Source: Steromphala cineraria
Lineage: Eukaryota; Mollusca; Gastropoda; Trochida; Trochidae
Reading direction: 5' to 3'
DNA: 64,000 nucleotides
NCBI GenBank assembly: GCA_916613615.1
Contig: OU744737.1
Coordinates: 5,538,001 to 5,602,000, forward strand
The notes beneath the pieces are model-generated. The model did not search any database. It saw only the letters and a program-made list of their open reading frames with translations, and was not told the DNA's origin. Position numbers and translations under genes: made by a program. Positions 45,998-56,801 of this stretch are shown one piece after another; within the stretch, counting starts at the first letter, position 1; every line of letters starts with the position of its first letter.

Positions 45998-46086
45998 CAG
46001 TAGAACTTATATGCGTATAGCGAACACCGGATATAGCGAACTAAATTCTGTGGTCCCTTGGAGTTCGTTATATCCGAGTTCTACTG
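45998..46086 (-). mobile_element. MITE family D, copy 3 (short)
   Basis: TA|cagtagaacttatatgcgta ... gttatatccgagttctactg|TA, 89 bp. Confidence 0.8.
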
Positions 46087-46089
46087 TAT

Positions 46090-47290
46090 TTAGAATACAT
46101 CCCTCGGTTGAAAAATCTTTCGTCAAAAGTTTGATCTCGTATTTACATGTTTTAATCAACAATATAACACTTCATTCGACGTCCAAAGAACAGTACCCTC
46201 TGCAAAAGTGCCAAAGCTTTTAACGAACTCGCTTTCGGTGACGTCATCATTAAGTGTGAAGGATTTAAATCAATATTCGACAGTTACCGCAATTGCGTCC
46301 GATGGGTATCAGTTTCTGATTCGGAGAAAAAGAAAATCTAGTCGACGACTTGCAAGCGTATGGTTATTAAAGCGCAAATCGTGAGATGGCGGCACTTGAT
46401 TCGCCTTCATGTCGGCTGCCGTTTCGATTATTTTGGTAAATTGTTTCTATTTAATGAATTTTGGTCGTAAAACTTTGCAAAAATACAATGAATACAGTAA
46501 AAATACTTTTAAAAATATTGAACTTCACTAAATTTTTAAATGGGAGAATATATTTACTCTTGGGGGTAATCATCTCATTACCTAAACCGATTATAATGAG
46601 TTATAAAGTAAGGTACCACTTTTGAAGCTAAACTTAAAGTGGCAACTTAGCCATCGACGATGATTTTTTTACCCCATTATGTCTTCATAAAAATAACGTT
46701 GCCGCTTACCCCGTGCCAGATTAATTTCTGTGACGTCAAGGAAAATTTATACATTTTCGTAATTCAGCTGAATCTTTTTTTGCCTGTGACGTAAAATTGT
46801 CAAATTACACACAATTGTTCACAGTTAAATTTGCTAATAACAGATATAAAAAAACTTATAAATACTTTGATGAATAACGACTATTGATGCTGTCAAAAAG
46901 CGAGATTGTGTCTTTTACGGCAAATACAATAAACTACATGTTGGTATCCCGATGACCCATTGCTTGAACAAAAATTCATTTCTTTAACATGTAAATTTTT
47001 TTACACTTTTCAAGAGAGAAATGTCAGTCATCACGATGGCACCTGGATGGCGTTTCGTGTATGTACATTTATGTTCAGGCTGGCGATAAGGGGGTTAAGA
47101 GTCAACGTTCTGAAAATTGTCCACTATAGTTTGAGAATTATCGTAACGTTCACCCTGGATTATCGAGGAAGCAAATTAGTGTAAACACCATTCTAGTTAG
47201 GGAACAGAATTCGTATAGCTTAACCGGAATCGCTACGATCGTTTTAGAAAATCTCAATTCGTTTAATGTATCATCCGAGATTTTTGGTAT
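46090..47290. other. Nothing recognised
   Basis: Scattered 'gtgacgtcat' and 'gagatggcgg' motifs, no gene-like frame. Confidence 0.35.
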
Positions 47291-47293
47291 ATG

Positions 47294-47655
47294 TTTGTAG
47301 GTATGTAGGCACAGGAACCCGATATCGTAAATAAAATGTAGGTAAAACGTGGGTAAGAAAGACCCTTCCCCTCTATGAAATAGAGTAAAACGTGGGTAAG
47401 AAAGACCCGTCCCCTCTATGAAATAGAGTACTTATCTCTATTTCATAGAGGGGACGGGTCTTTCTTACCCACGTTTACCCGTCCCCTCTATGAAATAGAG
47501 TACTTATCTATATTTCATGGAGGGGACGGGTCTTTCTTACCCACGTTTTACCTACATTATATTTACGATATCGGGTATTACATAGAGGGGTCGGGTCTTT
47601 CTTACCCAAGTTTTATCTACATTTTATTTATGATATCGGGTTCCTGTGTATGTAG
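47294..47655. mobile_element. Nested palindromic element
   Basis: Outer inverted ends: 'acaggaacccgatatcgtaa' and 'gatatcgggttcctgtg'. Inside, 'acgtgggtaagaaagaccc' and 'tcccctctatgaaatagagt' occur in both orientations several times, giving multiple alternative stems. Confidence 0.85.
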
Positions 47656-47699
47656 GTGGAATTTAAGGGCGGCGTTTCGGTCAACAACAAAATATCTAT

Positions 47700-47872
47700 A
47701 TTCGCCCAGCATTTAATAGATGGCTATAATGAATGAAAAGTGTCTCTCGTAATTCCCCAGGAAATGGCTCATCTTTTTAATACATTGACTTTGTATTTTA
47801 ATGAATGTATATATTTTTTTGTATTATGTTGAGGAGAGACATGAATAAATTATCTGTCTGTCTGTCTGTCTG
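47700..47872 (+). mobile_element. Possible LINE 3' end with a (TCTG)n tail
   Basis: 'gagagacatgaataaattat' followed by five TCTG units resembles tails of molluscan non-LTR elements. No coding part remains. Confidence 0.45.
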
Positions 47873-47897
47873 CTTAGAAAAATAATTATACAAGAAA

Positions 47898-48600
47898 CTA
47901 GGGTTGCCCAGGCAACTCTGACGGTCTTCAGACCGCTGTGCAATTCGTAAGGTGCATTTCAATGTATCACAATGCTGGAATGTCATTTTGCATCGTCTTG
48001 AGCAATCTGCATGTCTCTGGAAGTCCATTTCCGCTCAAAATGTGGAAGGTCGTACAGTAAATTCTGTTTCGTTTTTGGTCAACTTTGAAAGGTCACAGTG
48101 CCCTATGTATTATGGTTAGGACTTTGATTTGAGTATCCTATAGACAACTAAGCTTCAGCTACGTTATGTCGAAATTTCAACTCTCTAGTGCAAGTATCTT
48201 CAGAGGAGAAGATTTTCAAAGGCGTCCGAAATGGTCAAAAATGCATTAAAAGCAAGATGGCGGACAAGTCACGTGACCTAGAGATTTTTCTTGATTTACT
48301 TTTTTCTTCAGCACATCAATGCGCATCTTCATGTGAAATTTCAAGTCTCTAAGTGCATTTTGAAAATCTTTCCCATGTTAAAATTTAAAATTTGTAAAGG
48401 CTGTAGACCGGAAACGGAAGTAGATAGGTCGGATTTTCATCTGTATCAATTTCAGGTCAGGGGCTATCAGTGCTGTAAGTTTCATGCAAGTAGCTTCAGT
48501 CGGTAATGCGCTAGAGCTTCCACAAAATTGTGTAAATAATAATAATAAAAAGAATCCGGTAATAACAGTAGGTCTTCCAGACTTTCGTCTGAAGACCTAA
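47898..48600 (-). mobile_element. Helentron-like non-autonomous element, diverged relative of the 3,055-bp unit
   Basis: Read on the minus strand: left-end hairpin taggtcttcagacg / gaagaccta (48599-48569), 'ctgttattaccgg', 'tcaaaatgcacttagagac', 'gatgcgcattg', 'ggtcacgtgacttgtccgcc', 'acataacgtagctga', then the right end with ggtctgaagacc (47934-47923), the small hairpin gttgcc-tg-ggcaac (47916-47903) and CTAG (47901-47898). The same landmarks, in the same order, occur in the 3,055-bp unit. Confidence 0.75.
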
Positions 48601-48735
48601 TTAAAAATGTAAATGCAATCATATCTGCCCGTATTGCGTACAAAGGCTCTTGAAAGGCCATTTGAATGCCACCATACAGACATTTGTTTGTACGGCGGTA
48701 ATTGCGGTTATTTCCCTCAGGAAACGTGCTGCAAT

Positions 48736-48775
48736 TAAAAGGGACGGTAGCACGTTTGGGGAACAAGAAGGCATC
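48736..48775 (+). mobile_element. Family A terminal fragment
   Basis: 'ttaaaagggacggtagcacg' matches the family A end; no second end nearby. Confidence 0.5.
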
Positions 48776-49473
48776 TCACATATACTAAAATAACTGTTTC
48801 AAAACACAAAAAAACGTGTTTACATCAAATGAATCAGATCTTAAACGAGGAAAAGTTTTGTTTAAAAGCGATACAGCATATTAATATTGAAAAATATTTC
48901 AAATTATGTGTACAAAACCAGACATTTGTCAAATGATGTTGAAAAACAGGCATGAACAACTTTTTAAAACAGTTCTCTGCAAAATATGAAGTTATTTGAC
49001 ATATCAAACATCGATAAATGTTAAAACTGTTTTCAAATTAATAATACATATAGACTGAAATCTAATTTCAAAATGTCATATGCATTATAATTTTGACATG
49101 AACCTTCCGTATCGCGGCAATGCTTTCAGGAGATACTGGTCAATGCGTATATAGGGTGTGATAACATGCCTTACTTAACTTGTAACAAACTCTTGAAGCG
49201 TGACATAAATGTTGCAAAATGAAATGTTCTCAACTCAATTTTGGTCATTAGTTTGATACGCATTGACAGCTTTGGTCAAACCTCTAATAAACATTTGACA
49301 CTTAATGCAGCCTCTAGGCGCTACAAACATGGTTGCGCTGAAGTTCATAATTACAACTGCATGATGTCAGTAAACCCTGAGCAGCGCCATTTTTGCAGTT
49401 GCACTTTTTTTTGAAATTCTGTTGCTTAAATTTTACCCCAATAATTAAATTGAGCCCTTTCAATATCTTCTTT

Positions 49474-49640
49474 TAAAGGGGAAGTAACTCGTTTTTTTTT
49501 TAATTTAATATTTCAAATTTTTCCAAATTCTAATTGTTTTCCGTTTTTGTCAAAAATCTCATTTAAAAAACCAATCATCCAAAGTCAGAAAACAAAGTAT
49601 AAAGATTCACATAAAGTCCATTAGCGGACACCTTTAATTC
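49474..49640 (-). mobile_element. MITE family A, copy 9 (one end only)
   Basis: ttaaaggggaagtaactcg, then gtcaaaaatctcatt, ccaatcatcc, aaagattcacataaagtcca and cacctttaattc, in the reversed family order. The far end is missing. Confidence 0.7.
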
Positions 49641-50099
49641 CATTCTCTCCCCAGCTCAGTGCGAGCAAGCCTCTGTTCTATTACGCCAAGATCCTGGGGT
49701 TCCGGCAGATTGCCCTAGCGACAAAAAGTTGTAACTTAAGATATCTCCCTTATTTGCAGCAAATAAAAATACCTTTTGCGGGCTTTAAGTGACATGGAAT
49801 ATGCCTTTATGTTTATTTTTCATTAACTGTGAGAGGGAAAATATTTGAAAATCAGATATGGATAGGCCTAGGGTTTTTCATTAGGTAGAAACTGTTTTAA
49901 AATTCTGTAAAATATTATTTGTTTTATGATTAATTTTATTTCAATTATTACCCAAATAAAAACTAATGAGAAGGTAAAAGCGATGTCTCTTCGACAACCC
50001 AAACCACGTCCTTCTGTCAACTTGCCATACACGACCAAAATATGGGAAATATTCAACCAATAGATTTCAGATACATTTGATACAGTCGAGTATATATCT

Positions 50100-50605
50100 C
50101 GTATTTCCTCGAATAGGTGCCCCCGGCGTGTATTTTTTCAGACCCCCTTTTACCCCCGGCGTGTATTCGAGACCCGGCGTCTATTCATTTTATAGTAGGA
50201 AACAAATGTGTATAGATGGTGTAAAGAGAGAATACTTTATTTCAATTCAACTACGGGATCATTAATTAATCAACTTATCACCCGGCGTTTATTCGAGGAC
50301 CGGCGTCTATTCGAGACCCGGCGTGTATTTACCTAAAACAGTCATACCCCCGGCCTCTATTCGAGACCCGGCCTCTATTCGAGACCCGGCGTCTATTCGA
50401 GGCTGGCGTCTATTTATTTTATAGTAGGAAACAAATGTGTATAGATGGTGTAAAGAGAGAATACTTTGTTTCAATTCAACTACGGGATCATTAATTAATC
50501 AACTTATCACCCGGCGTTTAATCGAGACCCGGCGTGTATTTACCTAAAACAGTCATACCCCCGGCCTCTATTCGAGACCCGGCGTCTATTCGAGGAAATA
50601 CTGTA
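50100..50605. mobile_element. MITE family E, copy 3, internally duplicated
   Basis: cgtatttcctcgaatagg ... ctattcgaggaaatactgta ends. The central 225 bp (containing 'tagtaggaaacaaatgtgta' and 'actacgggatcattaattaa') is present twice in direct orientation, at about 50175-50395 and 50400-50600. Confidence 0.85.
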
Positions 50606-50984
50606 TCTTGTCTTTATTCCGCCGGTTGAAGTCAATATTTTATTCCTATATTACCCCTAAATGGGAAGAAAATGTGCTAAAATTTTATTACTTGAGCAGA
50701 ATGATATCTGTTCAGCAAACAGCACCATTACAAACTTACAAACAAATATGGTTGAACTTATAATCATCACGAAACTGTGATCCCGATGATGAAGTTAAAT
50801 GTAGGCTATAAATGCGCGCTTCATTGTAGATACATTTTTCACTATCGGCCTGTGGCATAAAACTGATAAATACAAATTCGTTTGCATGTTTGATGAATAT
50901 ATAAGGAAATAACTTATGTTTATGCTTTTTATTACTGATCGTGATTGAAATCCTTTATGTAATGTTATGATAAAGGTACTTTGA

Positions 50985-51110
50985 AAATAAGATAAACTTT
51001 ATTATCCCCGCGGGGAAATTTGTTTTACATTCAAAGAGCTTTCAAAATCACAATTACAGATATATAAAATATATACAACAAATACATTTTGCTCTACAAG
51101 CAGTAATATT
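50985..51110 (-). mobile_element. Possible LINE 3' end (reversed)
   Basis: 'aactttattatccccgcggg' then 'gaaatttgttttacattc' resembles the reversed 3' end of CR1/Rex1-type LINEs. Short and without coding, so tentative. Confidence 0.35.
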
Positions 51111-51199
51111 AAGCATTGTAAACAATTAAGGGTGTTACATTGAACAATACATTTATGATTACAGTGCGACGGTAAGTTAGGCCCTTTTCTCATGCACAC

Positions 51200-51580
51200 C
51201 TTTACATATGTTAGTAAATTTACGTATGTATGTAAATGTATTTGGGGTATGTAAAAGTGTCATGAGAACGCAATTACATACATGAGTATTATTGCACTAG
51301 GAGTAACTTTACACGACCTCAGGAGGTCATGTAAATGTAAATTTACATATACATATAGGGAAAATCTCTTCTTCTCTTGGAGCCAAGAAGTCTTAACATC
51401 ATGAAAGCTGGCGCTAGACTGAATCTACTCATATATTTTCGTTTATTATAATACATGGCTGTATGTAATTGACAAATACAACATAATGCTTAACTACATG
51501 TGAACAGAAAGTATATTTACTATTACACATGTATGTATAATTACATAGTGTGTAAATTTACTCATGTATGTAAATTTAAA
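51200..51580. repeat. Palindrome-rich 'gtaaatttac' / 'catgtatgta' region
   Basis: 'agtaaatttacgtatgtatg', 'aattacatacatgagt', 'tgtaaatgtaaatttacata' and 'gtaaatttactcatgtatgt' face each other repeatedly. Probably a decayed fold-back element. Confidence 0.5.
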
Positions 51581-52086
51581 ACGATGATTAAAAGATGAAC
51601 GTATATAACAGTAGCCAATCAAAACCGAGGAAAATAGATTTTCAGAAACTGATTTACTATATCATGCATTGTTTAAAAATATGTCTTACTGACGATCAAT
51701 ACTTTGATAGGTTAACTTACGCTTTGTAGATTCCCTCCAAAGAAACTCTTTATAAATCAATTTTGGTCACTGTTGATATAGGTCAATATTCGATTTATTT
51801 ATTACCATTATTTTTCACTATGTCACAATTTTCGAAGAAATGTAATTTGGTTGAATATTTCAATTTGAATGGATGTTAAGTTATCTAGCGTTTAAACTAC
51901 TTTTAATATTTGACATTTTGTTGCATTGTAATAATAATATAAAGGAAACAAGAATCATATATGATCTTATCTATTTCGATTTACTTAATCATCTCTCAAA
52001 CCAACTGAATAAAGATTTGTCGATCTGTTCTAATTTTTTTCATATAGCTAGATTAATTTACCAGATAGTTAACAAATGTTACAATG

Positions 52087-52180
52087 CTATATTTGGGATC
52101 ACACTATCTTGAATAGTACAGATTCATGTAGACCCTACTTGGGATTCGGTCCCACGTCGGGCAACGACAGCAATGACCAT
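52087..52180 (+). mobile_element. MITE family C, partial copy
   Basis: 'atatttgggatcacactatc' 'ttgaatagt' equals one inverted end of the element nested at 34476-34589. Right end not found. Confidence 0.6.
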
Positions 52181-52189
52181 ACCAACAGC

Positions 52190-52431
52190 TACCGTATTTC
52201 CTCGAATAGACGCCGGGTCTCGAATAGAGGCCGGGGTATGGGTGTTTTAGGTAAATACACGCCGGGTTTAGAAAAGACGCCGGGTCTATAATAAAAGCCG
52301 GGTGATAAGTTGATGCTCCCGTGGTTGAATTGCATTAGAGTATTCTCCCTTTACACAGTACATACTAAAAAATAAATAGACGCCGGCCTCGAATAGACGC
52401 CGGGATAAAGGGGGTCGGAAAAAATACGGTA
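52190..52431. mobile_element. MITE family E, copy 4
   Basis: taccgtatttcctcgaatag ... ggaaaaaatacggta with repeated 'cgccggg' words and the 'gatgctcccgtgg' centre. Confidence 0.85.
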
Positions 52432-53009
52432 ACCAACTCGCCCGTCTAGCGATAGTTTTACACAGGAATTAATCAGTTCTAAATGCTTATGTAATACAGA
52501 GAATCCACTTGGTGATGACAAAGAATGCCAACTATTTATTTCGACATTTTCCACAGTTTGCGCATACCATCGATAACGAGGCGTTGTGAGGAAGTGACAG
52601 AACGTCTCAACTCTGTATAGCGAAATCAAATGAACCCCTGCCCTCAGCATCTCCTGCCAAACGGAGACTGTGTTTCAGGGAAATGTTTGCATACAAATAC
52701 TATCGATGGCGAAGGTAAGTTTTAAGGTAGATGATGCGTGGATTGGTAGGTATTTTGTGTTCAAGTACATGTAGTTTAATGCTTTTGACGACAACCCGTA
52801 ATCGATCGATCGCAAACAGGCTTTTACTAGACTTCGACGAAATGTCAATGTGGGTCGATAGGGTGCTTCCCCGTTATGAAGCGCATGTTGGGCCGAGATT
52901 GGATTTGGGCACATTTTATTACCTTCACCATCGCCTTTATCGCATTATTGGTTTAAAAGTTACCATGTCTAAATGGATAATGAGGAATGTGATTCCCTAT
53001 TAAAGTTAT

Positions 53010-54085
53010 TAGGTGCATTATCTGGAACATTAGAATTGTTTTGGATACATTTTTATATAGCATATTTCATATTTATTTTTTTTTAAGTTAGTGTTTCTTT
53101 CAGTTTTTTTTTTAAATGATGCGAATGAAATTGATTTTCCACTTACTATCATTAGAAAGATTTAAAATAAGAGCTCAAAGAAAAAAATAGTTTTAGTTTG
53201 ATATTGTCACAATTTCTTCTTTAGTTTCCTCTTTTACAAAATGTTCGTAATTTTAAAGGGGAACTAGTACTTCGAGGCTTTCAAACCTAATTGACCAGCA
53301 GTTACGTAATGCCATAGCCGAGGAAAGAGGTCACGTGACACGGACTGGGCGCCGGCTAAACGGCCAGTACAGTATTGAATAAGTTGGTTTAAAGATATAT
53401 ATGCATGTTAAGGTGATCGGAAAAAAAGTAACAGCAAAAAAAGTAATGTTAATCATACATGAAATAGGATACGCAAATAATCAATAGGCTTATTCAAAGG
53501 CGTGTCCTTCAGAAAACCAAGATAATTTGCGGATAATAACTTCATATCGATGAACACAATCCGTACATAGGTAACAATTTGAAAAATAGTTTTTAAAGAG
53601 ATCACTCATTTTAGAATAATAATCGGTCTTGAATAACTTCAACAAAATATACTTGTTTTGAACTGGCAGAATCCTCTTCTTACATGTGAGTGCACCCGTT
53701 CAATTGTGTAGTTTTTTAAGATAACAGAATAAATAGCTATTATCCTACGGCAATGTTCTAATATTCTGGCTGCAGCCTCAGATAAAAAAATAAATCAAAG
53801 TTAAGTCAAGAGAGTCTATTACTCTTGTTGATAAATTGGTGTTATAGTTAAATGTTACTGTTTTCCAAGATAGTCAGATAGATAGTTGCCGAATAAAATC
53901 ATCCTTATGTCAAATCAAACTTCAATACTAGGCATACCCAGCAACATCTGCAAACTTATTACGTACCAAAAATTAAAACATTCACTCATATAATTATCTT
54001 CGTGAGTTTATCATGAGGTAATGGACAAATTTTTAGAGTTCAATATCACATGCCAAGTCGATGAAAAATGTCCGTTGAGAATAAA
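53010..54085. other. Nothing recognised
   Basis: 'ttaaaggggaactagtact' at 53253 only loosely resembles family A ends. AT-rich without a supported gene. Confidence 0.3.
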
Positions 54086-54089
54086 AGGT

Positions 54090-54775
54090 TGATTATAAGA
54101 TTATAGGTAAAAAAGTACCAGAAAAAAAAGTCCTCAGGAAAAAGTCCTTTTATCGTAAAAACAGATTACATTGATCTTGACATCAAAGTTTTTGTAAAGA
54201 ATGCATCTTTGAGTATTAATAATTGAAAACTATGTTTGTTTTAACTGAGTTGTAAAGAAAGTATTAAGGGTTTATGTATAATGACTTTAAATACATGGAT
54301 TAAATTATTAAATTTAACCAAGAGGGATGTTACGATAACTAATTAAGGATTAAAATTGAGAGCTTATAATTGTATTGAAGAACTCAACGACTTGAATGTG
54401 TGATTTTAGCTGACTGGATCTAAGCAGTTCTGCATTGTCATGTGAGTTTAGCTGAGTTAATCAAAGAAGGCTACTCTATTAGGAGATGCGAGATCTAACA
54501 AATGTTTGCGAAGGGTGGAACATCACCCAAGTGCCTGGCGAACCATCGATTGGTTCAAAAATGATGAATTTGTTGATGTTATGTTGAAATATTAATGTGA
54601 TTCAGATATGTCACAAATATCACGATATCATAAATGTATGTTGAATCATATACAAAGTACATGTAAATAAACTTAATCAAAATCTTTGGGTTTTACAAAT
54701 AGGACTTTTTTCCTAGGCAAAATTAGGACTTTTTACCGGGACTTTTTTTTACCGAACACCGATTATAACCTTTCA
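54090..54775. mobile_element. Probable MITE with 'aaaaaagtcc' inverted ends
   Basis: 'ggttgattataagattatag' ... 'gaaaaaaaagtcctcagg' at the left faces 'ggactttttaccgggacttt' ... 'accgattataacc' at the right. Imperfect arms of about 65-75 bp. Confidence 0.5.
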
Positions 54776-55202
54776 TAAAGATTTTTATATGAATGTGCGT
54801 TGCTGTTGTTAAATTGAGTTAAGATTTAATCTTTGTCTAAATGTTTCAAATAGTTAAATTATTATCATCTTTCTTTAACAGGTATCATAAACAGTAATGT
54901 CTCCTCGGACTTCAGGCAGTGAAATAAACAGGATTATTATTACTTGTTTAATTGTGAGGATAATAAAATACATCGCTGATATTTGTAATCACTGTACTCA
55001 CACCCAATACATTGATAAAATATACATCTCGTTAGTACCACCTTATCTATCTCTGTAATTTTCTTTTATGACGACCGGACACCTGTCATTTTATACGTTG
55101 TGTATCTATAGCAATGAAAGTGCGAAATGTCTAGTCGTATGACGTAAACAGTGACATAACTGTCCGGGCACTAACTAACTTGTCATCACAATAGGCGACA
55201 GA

Positions 55203-55370
55203 TTGTCTGGCCTAGTGACCAACGAATTTGTACATAACAGTGACCGCCGACTGTCTTGGTATCTTACTGCAGACCGAATGTCTAGACTAGTGACCAACGT
55301 CTTCGTACATGGCAGTGACCGCCAAATGTCCTGGCACCTTTCTGCAGACAAAATGTTAACCAATGATATT
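55203..55370 (+). repeat. 78-bp tandem duplication, open in one frame (26-residue repeat)
   Basis: Two units translate to SGLVTNEFVHNSDRRLSWYL-TADRM and SRLVTNVFVHGSDRQMSWHL-SADKM. A third, more diverged unit may precede (55115-55200) but is not open. Substitutions between units are mostly non-synonymous, so there is no sign of purifying selection. Whether it is coding is undecided. Confidence 0.6.
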
Positions 55371-55514
55371 GAAGAATATAATCCGACCAATGAAAAGAAG
55401 AAAAAGAATGTAAATTTATTTCATAGGACTCCCCTTCATCACTATATGTTAAACCTTGATGGAGCATGTATGATGTTAACAAATGCATCGGATCTTATAC
55501 ATGGATACTTCTAG

Positions 55515-56205
55515 CAGGTATGTTTTTTTCTTGTTCATATATACGAGTTAAGGAAATACCCCCCCCCCCCCCTCATTCAATATTTCGTAAAAATATATGA
55601 TAAGATGAAAGAGAAGCAACCATACCTTTGTGTAGGTTTATTCGTAGAGGAAACGGGTTCGTAGATGGGATTTTTACAGGTTCGTAATGAAAAACAGTTT
55701 CGTATAGAGTGACAAATTGTGAAATAAGTTCATGTAAGCAATAAATTATCATTGTAAATGATAGTATACATATTCAAAGGAGAATAATTGTACATCCAAT
55801 GTATTAATACGATCGATGTAATGTCTTGTATAAATAAACTGAGTAGATACTTTGTAAATATTACATCAAAGTATATAATATATATTCACAATATTAAATG
55901 AAAATTTGAAGACCTCTACGAAGCTTTTTTCCCTGAAAAAATCGGTCTCTACGAAACCGCTGGTTCCCCATACCATGCTAGACTAGGTTGCTGCGCAGTT
56001 AAAATATCGCAGAGTAGGCAGCGCGCTGATCGAGATTTACGACGCTCTCGGGGCCTCGATAATAAAACACTGGAAGTGAAAAATTGAAGTTGGAGACCCC
56101 CTTTAAGAAAGTAGTAGTTAGATTCCAAAACCCTGTCCCCCTTTCCTTACTGTGTTTATATGAAAAAGAAAGTGAATTAGCTAATCATGATCTGATTTAC
56201 CGAAT
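55515..56205. other. Nothing recognised except a C14 run
   Basis: C14 at 55559-55572. AT-rich otherwise. Confidence 0.3.
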
Positions 56206-56209
56206 TTCC

Positions 56210-56708
56210 TTAAAGGGACACAGAGTATGCTGATAGGATCACATATGTCAAATTTTGAATCGATGTTATTACATCGGGAACCACTAACTGTTACTGAAAA
56301 TAACAAGTTAAAGGTCAATCAGTACCTATAGAGCGAAAATAAGGCCATTCCAAGTCGGGATTTTGATCGAAAACCGGACAATGTGGCTCGAGTGGCGCGC
56401 ACAAATTCGCTAAACGTAATTTTGAAACCTTGTTATAAGCTGACAGGAAGATATATTCGATTCCATAGTGTTTATTAGGTATTGTAACTAAAAGGTAGAT
56501 TAATTGGATGCATAATTTCGAATATTAAACGTATTTGAGATGTTTTCTTGATTTTTCCATAAAATCAAGCATTTTAGAGAAATTATGCATGAAATGGATA
56601 TATTTGCAAGCCCAGTGATGAGATATGAACTTCAATCAGCATATTAGATATTTTGTAGCTTATCAAAACCAAATAAAATTTTAAGAAAGATACTCTGTGT
56701 CACTTTAA
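56210..56708 (+). mobile_element. Family B, complete copy (TTAA)
   Basis: ttaaagggacacagagtatg ... gatactctgtgtcactttaa: inverted ends with TTAA borders, 499 bp, non-coding. It matches the copy at 40735-41232 in reverse. Confidence 0.88.
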
Positions 56709-56747
56709 GCCAAAATGAGGGCCAGTGGTTAGTGTTAGATATTTGAT

Positions 56748-56801
56748 AATTAAGGATTCAGCCATAAGGCTGAATCCTTATTGTTATTGGCGTGTTTCTT
56801 T
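56748..56801 (+). repeat. Solo left end of the 3,055-bp element
   Basis: 'taaggattcagc-cataag-gctgaatcctta' then 'ttgttattggcgtgttt' is the same start as the full units but with a different hairpin loop. It is immediately followed by a full unit. Confidence 0.85.

Noticed and set aside
52731..53003. 90-codon frame
   Set aside because: No family resemblance and no splice-linked partner exons.
53253..53272. Another family A element
   Set aside because: Only 'ttaaagggga' matches; the following sequence and second end are absent.
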